Assembly: GCA_934149005.1 (NCBI GenBank)
Contig: CAKPDN010000001.1
Location: forward strand, 186,001 to 250,000
Reading direction: 5' to 3'
Source of the DNA: an uncultured Clostridia bacterium
Lineage (GTDB): Bacteria > Bacillota > Clostridia > TANB77 > CAG-508
DNA length: 64,000 nt
Every line of letters starts with the position of its first letter. The first letter of the stretch is position 1. Positions 1 to 8,310 of this stretch are shown one piece after another. The position numbers and the translations under genes were made by a program. The notes below the pieces were generated by a model. It had not been told where the DNA came from. It searched no databases and saw only the letters and a program-made list of their open reading frames with translations.

Positions 1-2301
1 ATCCTGTTCTATCTGGTTATCTAATTGCATTGGTCCTAATATATTACTATCTTGTGAATATTTATATAATTTCAATTTATTAGTATTTCCATCTACTGTA
101 CCAACAAGATATGAAATTAAATTTTGCTTTGAATTTGGAGTATAGATTTGTATTAATCCAATTTCGTTTTGTCCATTTAAATTAATCATTGTATAATATG
201 GTTTTAAATATGTTCCTGCTGATTTTGAAATTATAGTAGTATTATATTTAGCAAAGTCCCATAAATCATCTGTTCTATATAATATATCAGCTTTTACATT
301 ATGATATGTTTTTAAAAGTTTTGCTTGTACATTATATAAATATTCTGGATAAATAAAATGTTCTGATATATCTTGTGATACTTCTTCATTTATATCTTCA
401 AACACTGTTGGATAAATATTTCTATATGCCATAGCAATTGGATCTGTTTTATCTGTTATATAGAATTTCATTGTTCCATCATATGCATCTATTATAACCT
501 TTACTGAATTTCTAATATAATTTATTTTTTCTTTAATTCCATCATGTTCAATTGTTGTATATTGTGAATATGGATATTTACTTGAAACTGTATATGCATC
601 TAATACCCACACTATTTTTCCTTCATTTGTTACAACAGTATATGGTTTTTCATCATAAATTAAATATGGCATTGCTTGTTTTGCTCTTTTTATGATATTT
701 CTATTAATTAAGATTTTGCTATCTTGTGTTACTTCAGCAGAGAATGCTAGTTTTAAATTTCCTTTTCTTATCCCTAATATTAATCTATCTATAAAATTAA
801 GTTGTAAGCCTGCATTTCCATTATATGATGATGTATATTCTAATCCATTTTCATCAGTATAATCATATTCTTTTTTATTTTTAGTATTTGTAGCAATCGT
901 ATCATTTGTTTCTAATCCAAAATAAATTTGTTGATTAACAGTTCCTAGTCTATCATCTTTCCCTGCTATATCTTTTTGAATATAATTTAAATTTCCTGTT
1001 GTTGTAGAAGTGCTATCAACAACAATTTGTCCCATTCCATGTGTATATTCATATGTTTTACTATTATATGTTCTTCCTGAATTTGTAATCTCTCTAGGAG
1101 ATATATATACTAGTTTATCTTGTCCTGATATTTTATATTTTGCTATATTAGCATTTCTATATGAATAATATCCTGTACCTGTTTGAGCATCTTCTAAAGT
1201 CTTTAATACCACATCATTATTTATTATTTTAATATTATTTATTATATCACTATTTTCATTAACTTCGGTTTGTGTAATTGTTCCTGCATTTTCTATACTT
1301 TGTTCTTCAATATCTATGTTATAAGCACTCTTTGTATATTTAATATTATCATTTAAGTATTCTTTTTCTTTATCTAATGTATTTGAACTTACAAAAATAA
1401 GGTTAAATACTGTTATTACTAAGAACATTGCTACTAAATATCCAGGAATTATTGATAAATTTCTTAATACCTTAGGTATGTTATTTTTCTTAAATGCTTT
1501 GACTGCCCTAATGGAAAATATAGCAATTACTATTGAAAATATTAAATATCCCCATCTTTGAATTATTACATCTGTATATCCTGCTCCTATTATTTCAATA
1601 TTTTTTGTAGAATCAGTATCATTTTTTATAGTTAGCATTTTGTTAAGTGATATATTGGTTATATTTAAGAGTGTAAATACTGCAATGGCCATTATTATTA
1701 AAGTGATATTTTTAATAATCTTTTTTATTAATAGACTTTCTCTTAACATTTTTCCATCTACACCATCAAAATATTTATTAAAAATTATTATATAATAAAT
1801 TGCCATATATGTTGTTAATCCTAAAACTATTCCAATAAAATATATTAATAAAGTTTCAATTAGAGGTTTACTAAACATGTAAAATGAAATATCTAAACCA
1901 AAAATTGGGTCTGTTATTCCAAATGATGAATTACTTGCAACCAATAATATTTTTTTCATTAATACATTAGATATTATTGTGCTTACTATTATTGCAGCTA
2001 TAAAAGCTATTGATTTATTTAATAATTTTGGCATTTCTTTATTTTCTTTTGTAAAAAATTCTTTTAATCCCTTTTTTATACCTTTATTTGTAAAATAAAT
2101 ACAAAAATATAAAATTATGAAGTTAATTCCGAAAATTGTGTATTTGTAATTTAAATTAGTTATAAAAGATTGTACATAATTTTCACCTAATTCTTTATAT
2201 TGTAAATATGTTCCTCTTAAGCTTATATAACTGATTATAGCAAATATTACTATAAATAATAATACTACTATTATTCTTGTTCTACTTTTATTTTTTTTCA
2301 A
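1..2301 (-). CDS. UPF0182 family membrane protein, C-terminus beyond window
   Basis: The frame runs open from a TTG start to the window edge (767 codons seen; the family is usually about 900 residues), so the C-terminus is missing. The TTG is chosen because AAGGAGG lies 7 nt upstream and no ATG is near. The first ~310 residues carry about seven hydrophobic membrane spans. A short motif region FDGVDGK lies between spans, and the last span (near residue 300) is followed by a long, mostly extracytoplasmic domain with the family's YTHG..GQ, FGLETND and FYITD.TDPIA segments. This pattern matches UPF0182 (COG1615), whose function is not established. It follows ftsY on the same strand with a 70-nt gap holding a GGGAC-type hairpin repeat that abuts its ribosome binding site. 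Confidence 0.85.
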   Translation of the reverse strand, partial: MKKNKSRTRIIVVLLFIVIFAIISYISLRGTYLQYKELGENYVQSFITNLNYKYTIFGINFIILYFCIYFTNKGIKKGLKEFFTKENKEMPKLLNKSIAFIAAIIVSTIISNVLMKKILLVASNSSFGITDPIFGLDISFYMFSKPLIETLLIYFIGIVLGLTTYMAIYYIIIFNKYFDGVDGKMLRESLLIKKIIKNITLIIMAIAVFTLLNITNISLNKMLTIKNDTDSTKNIEIIGAGYTDVIIQRWGYLIFSIVIAIFSIRAVKAFKKNNIPKVLRNLSIIPGYLVAMFLVITVFNLIFVSSNTLDKEKEYLNDNIKYTKSAYNIDIEEQSIENAGTITQTEVNENSDIINNIKIINNDVVLKTLEDAQTGTGYYSYRNANIAKYKISGQDKLVYISPREITNSGRTYNSKTYEYTHGMGQIVVDSTSTTTGNLNYIQKDIAGKDDRLGTVNQQIYFGLETNDTIATNTKNKKEYDYTDENGLEYTSSYNGNAGLQLNFIDRLILGIRKGNLKLAFSAEVTQDSKILINRNIIKRAKQAMPYLIYDEKPYTVVTNEGKIVWVLDAYTVSSKYPYSQYTTIEHDGIKEKINYIRNSVKVIIDAYDGTMKFYITDKTDPIAMAYRNIYPTVFEDINEEVSQDISEHFIYPEYLYNVQAKLLKTYHNVKADILYRTDDLWDFAKYNTTIISKSAGTYLKPYYTMINLNGQNEIGLIQIYTPNSKQNLISYLVGTVDGNTNKLKLYKYSQDSNILGPMQLDNQIEQD

Positions 2302-2314
2302 CTTTCTACCTCCT

Positions 2315-2372
2315 TGTTCCCAAAAGGGCAATTTCTCTTTTGGATATTTTTTATGTTGTCCCAAGTGAGTCC
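2315..2372 (-). repeat. GGGAC-type hairpin repeat abutting an SD (copy C)
   Basis: Read on the minus strand, this ftsY-UPF0182 gap contains CTTGGGACAA, CCAAAAGAGAA, GCCCTTTTGGGAAC and then AAGGAGG. The order and spacing resemble the rpe leader copy (TGTCCCAAGAGAACCGTCCCC..GGGACA then GGAGG). The copy is degenerate but ends directly against the Shine-Dalgarno, as do the ileS and rpe copies. Confidence 0.4.
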
Positions 2373-3277
2373 TAAATTATCGCTTTTACAAAATCTTCTG
2401 AGTTGAAAATTTCCATATCATCTATTTGTTCTCCAACTCCTATAAATTTTACAGGAATTTGGTTTTCTTCTACTATTCCAATTACTACTCCGCCTTTTGC
2501 TGTTCCATCTAATTTTGTTAGTACTATTCCTGTAATATCTGCTTCTTGCTTAAATGCTTTTACTTGTGAAATTGCATTTTGTCCTGTTGTTCCATCTATT
2601 ACTAGTAATACTTCTTTGTCTGAATCTGGCATCTCTTTATTTATTACTTTTTGAATTTTATTTAATTCATCCATCAAGTACTTTTTGTTATGAAGTCTTC
2701 CTGCCGTATCTACTATTAATATATCTGCTCCTAATTCTTTTGTTTTTTTGATTGCTTCAAATACTACTGATGCTGGGTCTACTCCCTCTTCTCTTTTTAC
2801 TATATCTGCTCCTGCTCTTTTGGCCCATATTTCTAGTTGTTCTACTGCTGCTGCCCTAAATGTATCTGCTGCTGCAACAACTACTTTTTTTCCATCTTTT
2901 GCTAATCTATTTGCCATTTTTCCTATTGATGTTGTTTTTCCTACTCCATTTACTCCTACTACTAAAATAACTGAGGGTTTTGTATTTAAGTGTAAGCTTA
3001 TGTCTGTTATGTCTAATATTTTTTTCATTTCTTCTCTTAATGCTTGTTTTACCTCTTCTTCATCTTGTATTTTTTCTCTTTTTATTCTTTCTCTTAAATT
3101 TGATATTATTTTTATTGATGTTTCCATTCCTATGTCTGACATTATTAAAACTTCTTCTAGTTCATCTAGGAATTCTTCATCTACTTTTCTAAAATTGCTG
3201 AATACATTGTTTATTTTTTCATCAAATGATGTTTTTGTTTTGTTTAATCCATTTTTTAATTTATCAAAAAATCCCAT
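2372..3277 (-). CDS. ftsY: Signal recognition particle receptor FtsY
   Basis: FtsY is the SRP-type GTPase that docks SRP-ribosome complexes at the membrane and passes nascent membrane proteins to the Sec translocon. The NG domain is complete: N-domain helices in the first ~100 residues, P-loop GVNGVGKTT, DTFRAAA, DTAGR, and the guanine motif TKLDG followed by AKGG. At 301 residues it is a short Gram-positive form without the long acidic A domain of E. coli. The start at MGFFDKL is chosen because GGAG lies 8 nt upstream; the frame is open further upstream but has no ribosome binding site there. It reads toward the UPF0182 gene. Confidence 0.96.
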   Translation of the reverse strand: MGFFDKLKNGLNKTKTSFDEKINNVFSNFRKVDEEFLDELEEVLIMSDIGMETSIKIISNLRERIKREKIQDEEEVKQALREEMKKILDITDISLHLNTKPSVILVVGVNGVGKTTSIGKMANRLAKDGKKVVVAAADTFRAAAVEQLEIWAKRAGADIVKREEGVDPASVVFEAIKKTKELGADILIVDTAGRLHNKKYLMDELNKIQKVINKEMPDSDKEVLLVIDGTTGQNAISQVKAFKQEADITGIVLTKLDGTAKGGVVIGIVEENQIPVKFIGVGEQIDDMEIFNSEDFVKAII

Positions 3278-3468
3278 AATTTTCTCCTTCTTTTTAAGTT
3301 TTAAAATTATACTTATTGTTCTTAATTTAACATAAATTCCAAGTTTTATCAATAGAAAAACCATAATTTAAGTATATTTTGTTACATTAACTTTCAATAT
3401 AATATAGAATTTTTTAAAATTTTATTATATAATTATTTAGAAAAGTTTTAGTCATAGGAGGAATTTAG

Positions 3469-4560
3469 ATGTTTTTTAGGAATAATAAAAATATTACCAT
3501 AGTAATAGATGGCCAAGCAGGAAGTTGTGGAAAAGGAAAAATTTGTGGTTATTTGGCCAAACATGATTCTTTTTCAATATCTACAAATAATTGGTCTAGT
3601 AATGCTGGTCATACATATGTAGGAGATAACGGAGAAAAAATAGTTGTTAGTCATTTACCTATGGCTATGTTAAATTCAAATTGCAAATTAGTATTAAATG
3701 CTGGATGTATTATAACTCCAGAAATATTGTTTGATGAGATAAGAAAATATAGAGATTTGATTGGCCCTAGAAAAATATACATTCATCCAAGAGCAATGAT
3801 TATTTTGGAAAAGCATCGTGAAGAGGAAAAAATAGTTATTAGAAGTGGGTCAACATTTAAAGGTTGTGGTTCAGCACTGTCTGAAAAAATTATGAGAAAA
3901 CCTAATATTATTTTAGCAAAAGATTATTTTAAAAATCTTCCAGATGATTTAAAAAATACTATTGAAATAGTAGATACTGCTAAAATGATAAATGAGTGTA
4001 ATGATAACATTTTAATAGAAGGTGCACAAGGTCAAGATTTAGATATAAATTATGGGCTTGACTATCCTAATGTTACAAGTAGAATGTGTAGTGCAAGTCA
4101 ACTAATTGCAGATGCTGGTTGCAGTCCTTTTAAAGTTAAAGATATTTATATGATTGTAAGACCATATCCTATAAGAATAAGCAATAAGACTAATATAGGG
4201 CAAGATATTTATAGTGGTGATTATGCTGGAAGTGCTGAAATTACTTGGAATGAAGTAAAAAATAGATGTGGTTGTAATATTGATTTAGAAGAATATACTA
4301 CTATAACTAAAAAGGTAAGACGTGTTTTTGAAATGAATTGGGATAGATTAAAATATAATGTTATGATAAATCAACCAACCCAAATTGCTTTAAATTTTGT
4401 TCAATATATAGATTGGAAAGCTTATAGATGTAATAATTATAATGAATTACCTGTTAGTGTTAAAGATTTTATTAGAAAGATTGAAGATTTAACTAGTACA
4501 CCTGTTACATTGATCGGGACTGGAGAAAGAAATTGTGATATTATAGATTTAAGAAAATAA
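3469..4560 (+). CDS. PurZ-like / adenylosuccinate synthetase-family ligase
   Basis: PurA-family ligases join aspartate to a purine nucleotide carbonyl using a nucleoside triphosphate. At 363 residues this protein is much shorter than PurA (about 430) and close to phage PurZ (about 350-360). Near residue 17 the PurA motif GDEGKGK reads GSCGKGK, so the catalytic Asp is Ser and the next Glu is Cys. NAGHTY (purine/IMP loop), GSTFKGCGSA, EGAQGQDLD, YPNVTSR, AEITW and TTITKKVRRVF are present. As recalled, PurZ of phage phiVC8 has GSTGKG, NAGHTY, YPYCTSR, EELTW and TTVTKKVRRVF at the same places, so this belongs with PurZ rather than housekeeping PurA. PurZ makes 2-aminoadenylosuccinate from dGMP; that substrate is inference here. 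No Z-genome polymerase or dATPase is nearby. AGGAGG lies 7 nt before the ATG. It is the first gene of the accessory island. Confidence 0.8.
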   Translation: MFFRNNKNITIVIDGQAGSCGKGKICGYLAKHDSFSISTNNWSSNAGHTYVGDNGEKIVVSHLPMAMLNSNCKLVLNAGCIITPEILFDEIRKYRDLIGPRKIYIHPRAMIILEKHREEEKIVIRSGSTFKGCGSALSEKIMRKPNIILAKDYFKNLPDDLKNTIEIVDTAKMINECNDNILIEGAQGQDLDINYGLDYPNVTSRMCSASQLIADAGCSPFKVKDIYMIVRPYPIRISNKTNIGQDIYSGDYAGSAEITWNEVKNRCGCNIDLEEYTTITKKVRRVFEMNWDRLKYNVMINQPTQIALNFVQYIDWKAYRCNNYNELPVSVKDFIRKIEDLTSTPVTLIGTGERNCDIIDLRK

Positions 4561-4600
4561 CTCAATATTTTGACTGATTTATTTTGTTATTCTAAAAAAA

Positions 4601-4636
4601 TATGGGAATAATTTATAATTATAGTATAATATTCCT
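4601..4636 (+). promoter_or_regulatory. Putative promoter before the methyltransferase
   Basis: TATGGGAAT is followed 15 nt later by TATAAT. Almost the same arrangement (TATGGGAAT, 16 nt, TATAAT) precedes the EamA transporter gene. GGAG of the methyltransferase follows. There is no good TTGACA-like -35 box, so this is a tentative call. Confidence 0.35.
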
Positions 4637-4662
4637 AATAAAATGATTGGAGAAATTAAATT

Positions 4663-5433
4663 ATGGACTATAAAAAAATAATAGATAGTACAAATTTTTA
4701 TTTTGGTAAACAAGAAGATTATTCTAAATATAGACCCGGTTATCCTAAAAAGTTGTTTGAACTTTTAACCGAAGTTTATAATTTTAAAAATAAAGCTATA
4801 GTTGAATTAGGTGCTGGAACAGGAAAGTTCTCAAAAATAGCTAGTTCATATTGTAATAAAATTTACTATGTGGAACCTAATATGGATATGATAAATAAAG
4901 GAAAAGAATATTGTAAGGACTGTAATAATATAATTTTTGTTAATAATACTGCTGAAAATACTAAACTTCATAGTGATATTGCAGATATTGTATTTGCAGT
5001 CCAAAGCTTTCATTGGTTTGATAAAGTAGCTTTAAAAACAGAAGTAAAAAGAATTTTGAAATCTTCTGGATATTTTGCAATTGTATGGAATGATTGGGAA
5101 GATGAAAATAATGAATTTAGTAAAAGTTATTTCAAATATATAAATGACTGGAATACAAAATTAACAGGTAGAAAGTATCAACATAAAAATGTTGATGATA
5201 GAAAAAAATTTTTTAAAGATGGTATGTATGATACATATACATTTATTCATTCAAAAAAATATAGTTTAAAAATGTTAATCGGATTATCAAAGTCTTTATC
5301 ATATGCACCAAAAGAAGATGAAATTTATTATGATGAATTCATCAAAGGAATTATAGAAATTTTTGACAAATACCAGAATAATGCCAATGTAAGATTTGAC
5401 TTTCATACCGAAATGTATATTGGTAAAGTTTAA
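4663..5433 (+). CDS. Class I SAM-dependent methyltransferase
   Basis: This 256-residue protein has the Rossmann methyltransferase layout: motif I ELGAGTGKFS (residues ~47-56) binding SAM, acidic motif II YVEPNMDM, and motif III/IV DIVFAVQSFHWFD, typical of Methyltransf_11-like enzymes. The N-terminal FYFGKQEDYSKYRPGYP segment is common in this family and often contributes to the substrate pocket. The methyl acceptor cannot be told from sequence; small molecules are the usual substrates. GGAG lies 9 nt upstream of the ATG. The radical SAM gene begins 10 nt after its stop, so the two are surely cotranscribed, and the PurZ-like gene ends about 100 nt before it. Together they look like a small biosynthetic or modification pathway. 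Confidence 0.85.
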   Translation: MDYKKIIDSTNFYFGKQEDYSKYRPGYPKKLFELLTEVYNFKNKAIVELGAGTGKFSKIASSYCNKIYYVEPNMDMINKGKEYCKDCNNIIFVNNTAENTKLHSDIADIVFAVQSFHWFDKVALKTEVKRILKSSGYFAIVWNDWEDENNEFSKSYFKYINDWNTKLTGRKYQHKNVDDRKKFFKDGMYDTYTFIHSKKYSLKMLIGLSKSLSYAPKEDEIYYDEFIKGIIEIFDKYQNNANVRFDFHTEMYIGKV

Positions 5434-5443
5434 GGAGGATTTT

Positions 5444-6211
5444 ATGATAGATAATGGTTATTTATTTGCTAAAGACAATAAAAGATTATTTATTAATACT
5501 AGTTTAGGTTGTTCAGGTGAATGCGTATATTGCTATTTACCTAAACTAGGCTATGGTAATAAAGATAATAATTATAAAACAATATCTTCAAATGATATAA
5601 TAAGCATGATAGAAAAAAACAATTTGAATTTAACTAAAGATACATTAATTACATTAGGTTGTTTTTCTGAATGTTGGGATGATTATAATAAAAAAGAAAC
5701 AATAAAAATAATTGAATATTTCTTAAAGAAGGGAAATCAAATTCAATTATCCACTAAGAAAAAAATTACTAGTAAAGAACTTGATATATTAGTACCTTAT
5801 ATAGAATATTATGGACAGTTAATTATTTTTGTTAGTTCTGCAACTATTTCTAAACATAGTACTATAGAAATAAATACAGAATCAATTGATGAAAGATTTA
5901 AAACTTTCGAAATATGTAAAAGTTTAAATATTCCTGTTGTGTTATATATGAAGCCAATTCTTGAAAATATAACAGTTAAGGATTTAGATTTATATAAAAA
6001 TTATATAAAATACTATAATATTAGAGATATTGTTGTAGGAAGTATTTTTACAAATAACACAACAAATGAAACAGTACACTTTTCTAATAAGAATGAATTG
6101 TTTTATAATTCGGTTAAGGATGAAGATATAATAATATCTCAATTATCAAAAATATGTAATGTTTATAGAAGAAGTACAGATGTTACTAATTATTATAAAA
6201 ACTTACGATAA
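5444..6211 (+). CDS. Radical SAM protein, SPL (spore photoproduct lyase)-like
   Basis: The N-terminus carries GCSGECVYCYLP, a Cx3Cx2C iron-sulfur motif followed by the YCYL seen in SPL-type radical SAM enzymes (COG1533). The enzyme would bind a [4Fe-4S] cluster and split SAM to a 5'-deoxyadenosyl radical. The start at MIDNGYLF is chosen because AAGGAGG lies 6 nt upstream; an in-frame upstream ATG overlaps the methyltransferase and has no ribosome binding site. At 255 residues it has a single TIM-barrel-sized domain and no SPASM domain. True spore photoproduct lyase is about 340 residues, so repair of spore DNA is not assumed. It follows the methyltransferase by 10 nt and probably acts on the same product. 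Its substrate is unknown. Confidence 0.82.
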   Translation: MIDNGYLFAKDNKRLFINTSLGCSGECVYCYLPKLGYGNKDNNYKTISSNDIISMIEKNNLNLTKDTLITLGCFSECWDDYNKKETIKIIEYFLKKGNQIQLSTKKKITSKELDILVPYIEYYGQLIIFVSSATISKHSTIEINTESIDERFKTFEICKSLNIPVVLYMKPILENITVKDLDLYKNYIKYYNIRDIVVGSIFTNNTTNETVHFSNKNELFYNSVKDEDIIISQLSKICNVYRRSTDVTNYYKNLR

Positions 6212-6283
6212 TATATTATACATATAATTATCCTAACATAAAGGGATTTACTAAAATAAACAACTTAAAAGACTTTATATTAG

Positions 6284-6338
6284 AGGTTGGTATGGAGCGG
6301 TTAAGCTACAGCTTACGAACTACAACGCTCTCTTTCTA
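6284..6338. other. GC-richer imperfect hairpin after the radical SAM gene
   Basis: GAGCG and CGCTC form an outer stem around AAGCT..AGCTT. The segment is unusually GC-rich for its AT-rich setting. It could be a structured 3' end or a remnant of a mobile-element end. It was compared with a tRNA cloverleaf and does not fold into one. Confidence 0.25.
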
Positions 6339-6353
6339 AAAATATTATATAGT

Positions 6354-6392
6354 AATTCCCATATTTTTTCAAGGAAGTATGGGAATTTTTTG
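6354..6392 (+). terminator. Intrinsic terminator after the radical SAM gene
   Basis: AATTCCCATA and TATGGGAATT form a perfect 10-bp stem with a 14-nt loop, followed by a run of six T. It separates the methyltransferase/radical SAM transcript from the transporter gene. Its right arm also supplies the TATGGGAAT box before the transporter's TATAAT. Confidence 0.7.
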
Positions 6393-6409
6393 TATTTTAT
6401 TGTATAATA
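6378..6409 (+). promoter_or_regulatory. Putative promoter of the EamA transporter gene
   Basis: TATGGGAAT is followed 16 nt later by TATAAT, repeating the layout in front of the methyltransferase gene. The upstream box is also the terminator's right arm, so the resemblance may be partly accidental. Confidence 0.35.
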
Positions 6410-6438
6410 TCTTATAGTTAATCATTAGGAGGTGTTAT

Positions 6439-7302
6439 ATGAATAAAAGAGTTCCTGCTATTATATCTACAGTTTCAAATAGTTTTTGTGATTTTACCTT
6501 AGACATAGCAGTTAATAAATATAATATGTACTTTATATTATTTGGGACTGCATTAGGTTCATTTGTAATTCAATTAATTTATGGAATTATAAATGGTGTA
6601 TCGGTAACATTTCCATCTTTGATTTTTATTATTGCAAATGGAATTTGTATGCTATTGGGATATGTTCTTTATGTACAAGCATTAAAAAGGTTGCCTGTAG
6701 CCCTTACCGGGTTGATAGAATCTGGTAGTTTATTTGCATACTTGTTAATTGATTTTGTTTGTGGGTATTTAAAAATAAATCTATGGTTTCTATTTTTATT
6801 TACAATGTTTATGCTATCTATATTTATATTTTCGTATAATACATACAAACAAAAAGATGAAAATAAAATTAAAAAAATTAAAATGTCAGGTATTTTAATA
6901 TTACTTTGTTCAATGCTATTTTATGGATTTGAACCTTATTTGATTAGGTTTGCAAGTGATGTTGGTGCAAATGAAGTAGCAATTAATTTTGGATATTATT
7001 TTTTTGCGATTCCTTTCTTTTTCATTATGATGAAAAAGAACAAAACAAAAGAAACGAAAAGCAATTATAGTGGTTCTATTAAATTGATTATATTAATATC
7101 ATTGTTTGAAGCAATATATTATTTATTTGGAACAATGGGATATGTAAATGAGGCTGCTGTTATAAATGCAATAATACAAGAAATAAGAGTATTCTTACTA
7201 TTTATTCTATCAATAGTTTTTGGAACTGATAAATTATCATTAAGTAAGATTATTGCTATAATTATGGGAATTCTATCAGTCATAGGAATATACTTATATT
7301 AA
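6439..7302 (+). CDS. EamA/DMT-family transporter
   Basis: This 287-residue protein is almost wholly hydrophobic, with about ten predicted helices in two five-helix halves, as in drug/metabolite transporters of the EamA type. The first half ends in YVQALKRLPVALTGLIESG, a typical EamA helix 4 segment; the second half begins after the charged loop KQKDENKIKKIK. AGGAGG lies 6 nt before the ATG. The family exports amino acids, purine bases or other small metabolites. As the last gene of a modification cassette, export of the island's product is a reasonable inference but is not shown. Confidence 0.85.
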   Translation: MNKRVPAIISTVSNSFCDFTLDIAVNKYNMYFILFGTALGSFVIQLIYGIINGVSVTFPSLIFIIANGICMLLGYVLYVQALKRLPVALTGLIESGSLFAYLLIDFVCGYLKINLWFLFLFTMFMLSIFIFSYNTYKQKDENKIKKIKMSGILILLCSMLFYGFEPYLIRFASDVGANEVAINFGYYFFAIPFFFIMMKKNKTKETKSNYSGSIKLIILISLFEAIYYLFGTMGYVNEAAVINAIIQEIRVFLLFILSIVFGTDKLSLSKIIAIIMGILSVIGIYLY

Positions 7303-7311
7303 TTTGTTATC

Positions 7312-7360
7312 GGGGATTGGGGTAACCCCACATATGAATTTATACGGGAGTATAAATTCA
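7312..7360 (+). other. Tandem hairpins, one with a GNRA-type tetraloop
   Basis: TGGGG-TAA-CCCCA is followed 4 nt later by a perfect 11-bp stem, TGAATTTATAC and GTATAAATTCA, closed by GGGA. A GGGA loop fits the GNRA class when read on the plus strand. No T run follows, so this is a poor terminator. It may be a structured RNA or the end of a mobile element. It matches no riboswitch or ribozyme consensus that I recognise. Confidence 0.4.
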
Positions 7361-7412
7361 GTGCTGGCTAGACATATATTTTATTCCCATATTCAAAAAA
7401 ACAAAAATAGGA

Positions 7413-7484
7413 TTAAATTATTCTGATAATTTTTTTCCCTTTTTGGTCGTCAGTAGATACTCTTACATAAATACCACATCTCAT
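7413..7484 (-). pseudogene. Truncated serine recombinase, N-terminal remnant
   Basis: An ATG with an AAGGAGG Shine-Dalgarno opens a 23-residue frame beginning MRCGIYVRVSTDDQ. This is the N-terminus of large serine recombinases, including the catalytic Ser in YVRVST. After DDQ it runs into KGKKIIRII and a stop, where intact enzymes continue for hundreds of residues. Only the first ~14 residues and the translation start survive, so this is a broken integrase or resolvase. It lies between the accessory island and tRNA-Thr and shows that mobile DNA once used this site. Confidence 0.7.
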
Positions 7485-7530
7485 AGTTTTCCTCCTTGAA
7501 AGAAAGAAAACTTTTGAAGTTTTATATAAA

Positions 7531-7563
7531 ATAAAAACTTACGAACTTTTAAGTCCGTAAGTT
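7531..7563 (-). terminator. Terminator after tRNA-Thr
   Basis: Read on the minus strand, AACTTACG and CGTAAGTT form a stem followed by TTTTTATTTT, 10 nt past the tRNA 3' end. Confidence 0.65.
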
Positions 7564-7572
7564 GATTTCAAT

Positions 7573-7648
7573 TGGAGCCACTAAGCAGAATCGAACTGCT
7601 GACCTACGGGTTACGAATCCGTTGCTCTACCAACTGAGCTATAGTGGC
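7573..7648 (-). tRNA. tRNA-Thr (anticodon CGT)
   Basis: On the minus strand a full cloverleaf is seen: acceptor arms GCCACTA and TAGTGGC, D-stem GCTC..GAGC, anticodon loop TTCGTAA with CGT at the anticodon, T-loop TTCGATT, discriminator T and an encoded CCA. There is one mismatch at the top of the anticodon stem (A31-C39). It reads ACG threonine codons. It borders the island with the recombinase remnant, a common arrangement for integration sites, but no duplicated tRNA 3' end was found. Confidence 0.93.
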
Positions 7649-7684
7649 ATATATATGAGTATATTATAAATATACTCTCTTTTT

Positions 7685-8242
7685 TTATAAATTCATATAT
7701 TTAATTATTGAAGCTATAAAATCTACTAATATTACAGATGTTAAAGAATATAATGTTATAACTATTATTTTACTTGAAACTAATTTTTCAATTTTTTCAA
7801 TTCTTCTTTGTACTGCTGGATGTATTTTATCTACAAATATTATTCCTACAATCCCCCATGCTATTGAATATGGCAAACTTATTCTTCCTTGAAAGTTTAA
7901 TACCTCATTTGAATAATCCCACCATCTTAATCCAAATAAACTTTCTAAAACTACTGCTACAACATATTCAAATATAGTAAAAGTAATCATGCATATACTA
8001 AATTTTCCAACTGTATTTGTTTTTACATTTTTTAATAATTGTATCATAATAACTGCTGCAAACCCATACATTGGACATACCGGTCCATATAAAAAGCCTC
8101 TTTTCATGAATTTAGCTTGTGTAACTAAACAAAATACTGTTTCTAATACCCATCCTAAAAATGCATATATAAAAAAATATAATACTATTTTTTTATTTTC
8201 ATTTAATTTATCTTGTTGTATAATAATGCTTTCTTCTTTCAT
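7685..8242 (-). CDS. CmpB-family (COG4905) putative ABC transporter permease
   Basis: At 185 residues with about five hydrophobic segments, this protein has FLGWVLETV near the N-terminus, RGFLYGPVCPMYG, FGLRWWDYS, and a region ending in HPAVQ. These are the conserved motifs of the CmpB family (PF06541), annotated as a putative ABC transporter permease though no direct function is known. AGGGGG precedes the ATG. It is a single gene between tRNA-Thr and ileS, with no ABC ATPase beside it. Confidence 0.8.
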   Translation of the reverse strand: MKEESIIIQQDKLNENKKIVLYFFIYAFLGWVLETVFCLVTQAKFMKRGFLYGPVCPMYGFAAVIMIQLLKNVKTNTVGKFSICMITFTIFEYVVAVVLESLFGLRWWDYSNEVLNFQGRISLPYSIAWGIVGIIFVDKIHPAVQRRIEKIEKLVSSKIIVITLYSLTSVILVDFIASIIKYMNL

Positions 8243-8310
8243 TTATCCCCCTAATAAATCTTTTTATTCTCGAATAGATTTTAACATATTCAATTAATTA
8301 TTGCAAGTAA

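Noticed and set aside
3469..4560. Housekeeping purA
   Set aside because: It is short, lacks the catalytic Asp and shares PurZ-type motifs.
6284..6338. tRNA or tRNA remnant
   Set aside because: The stem pairs do not make D, anticodon and T arms; there is no TTC-type T loop.
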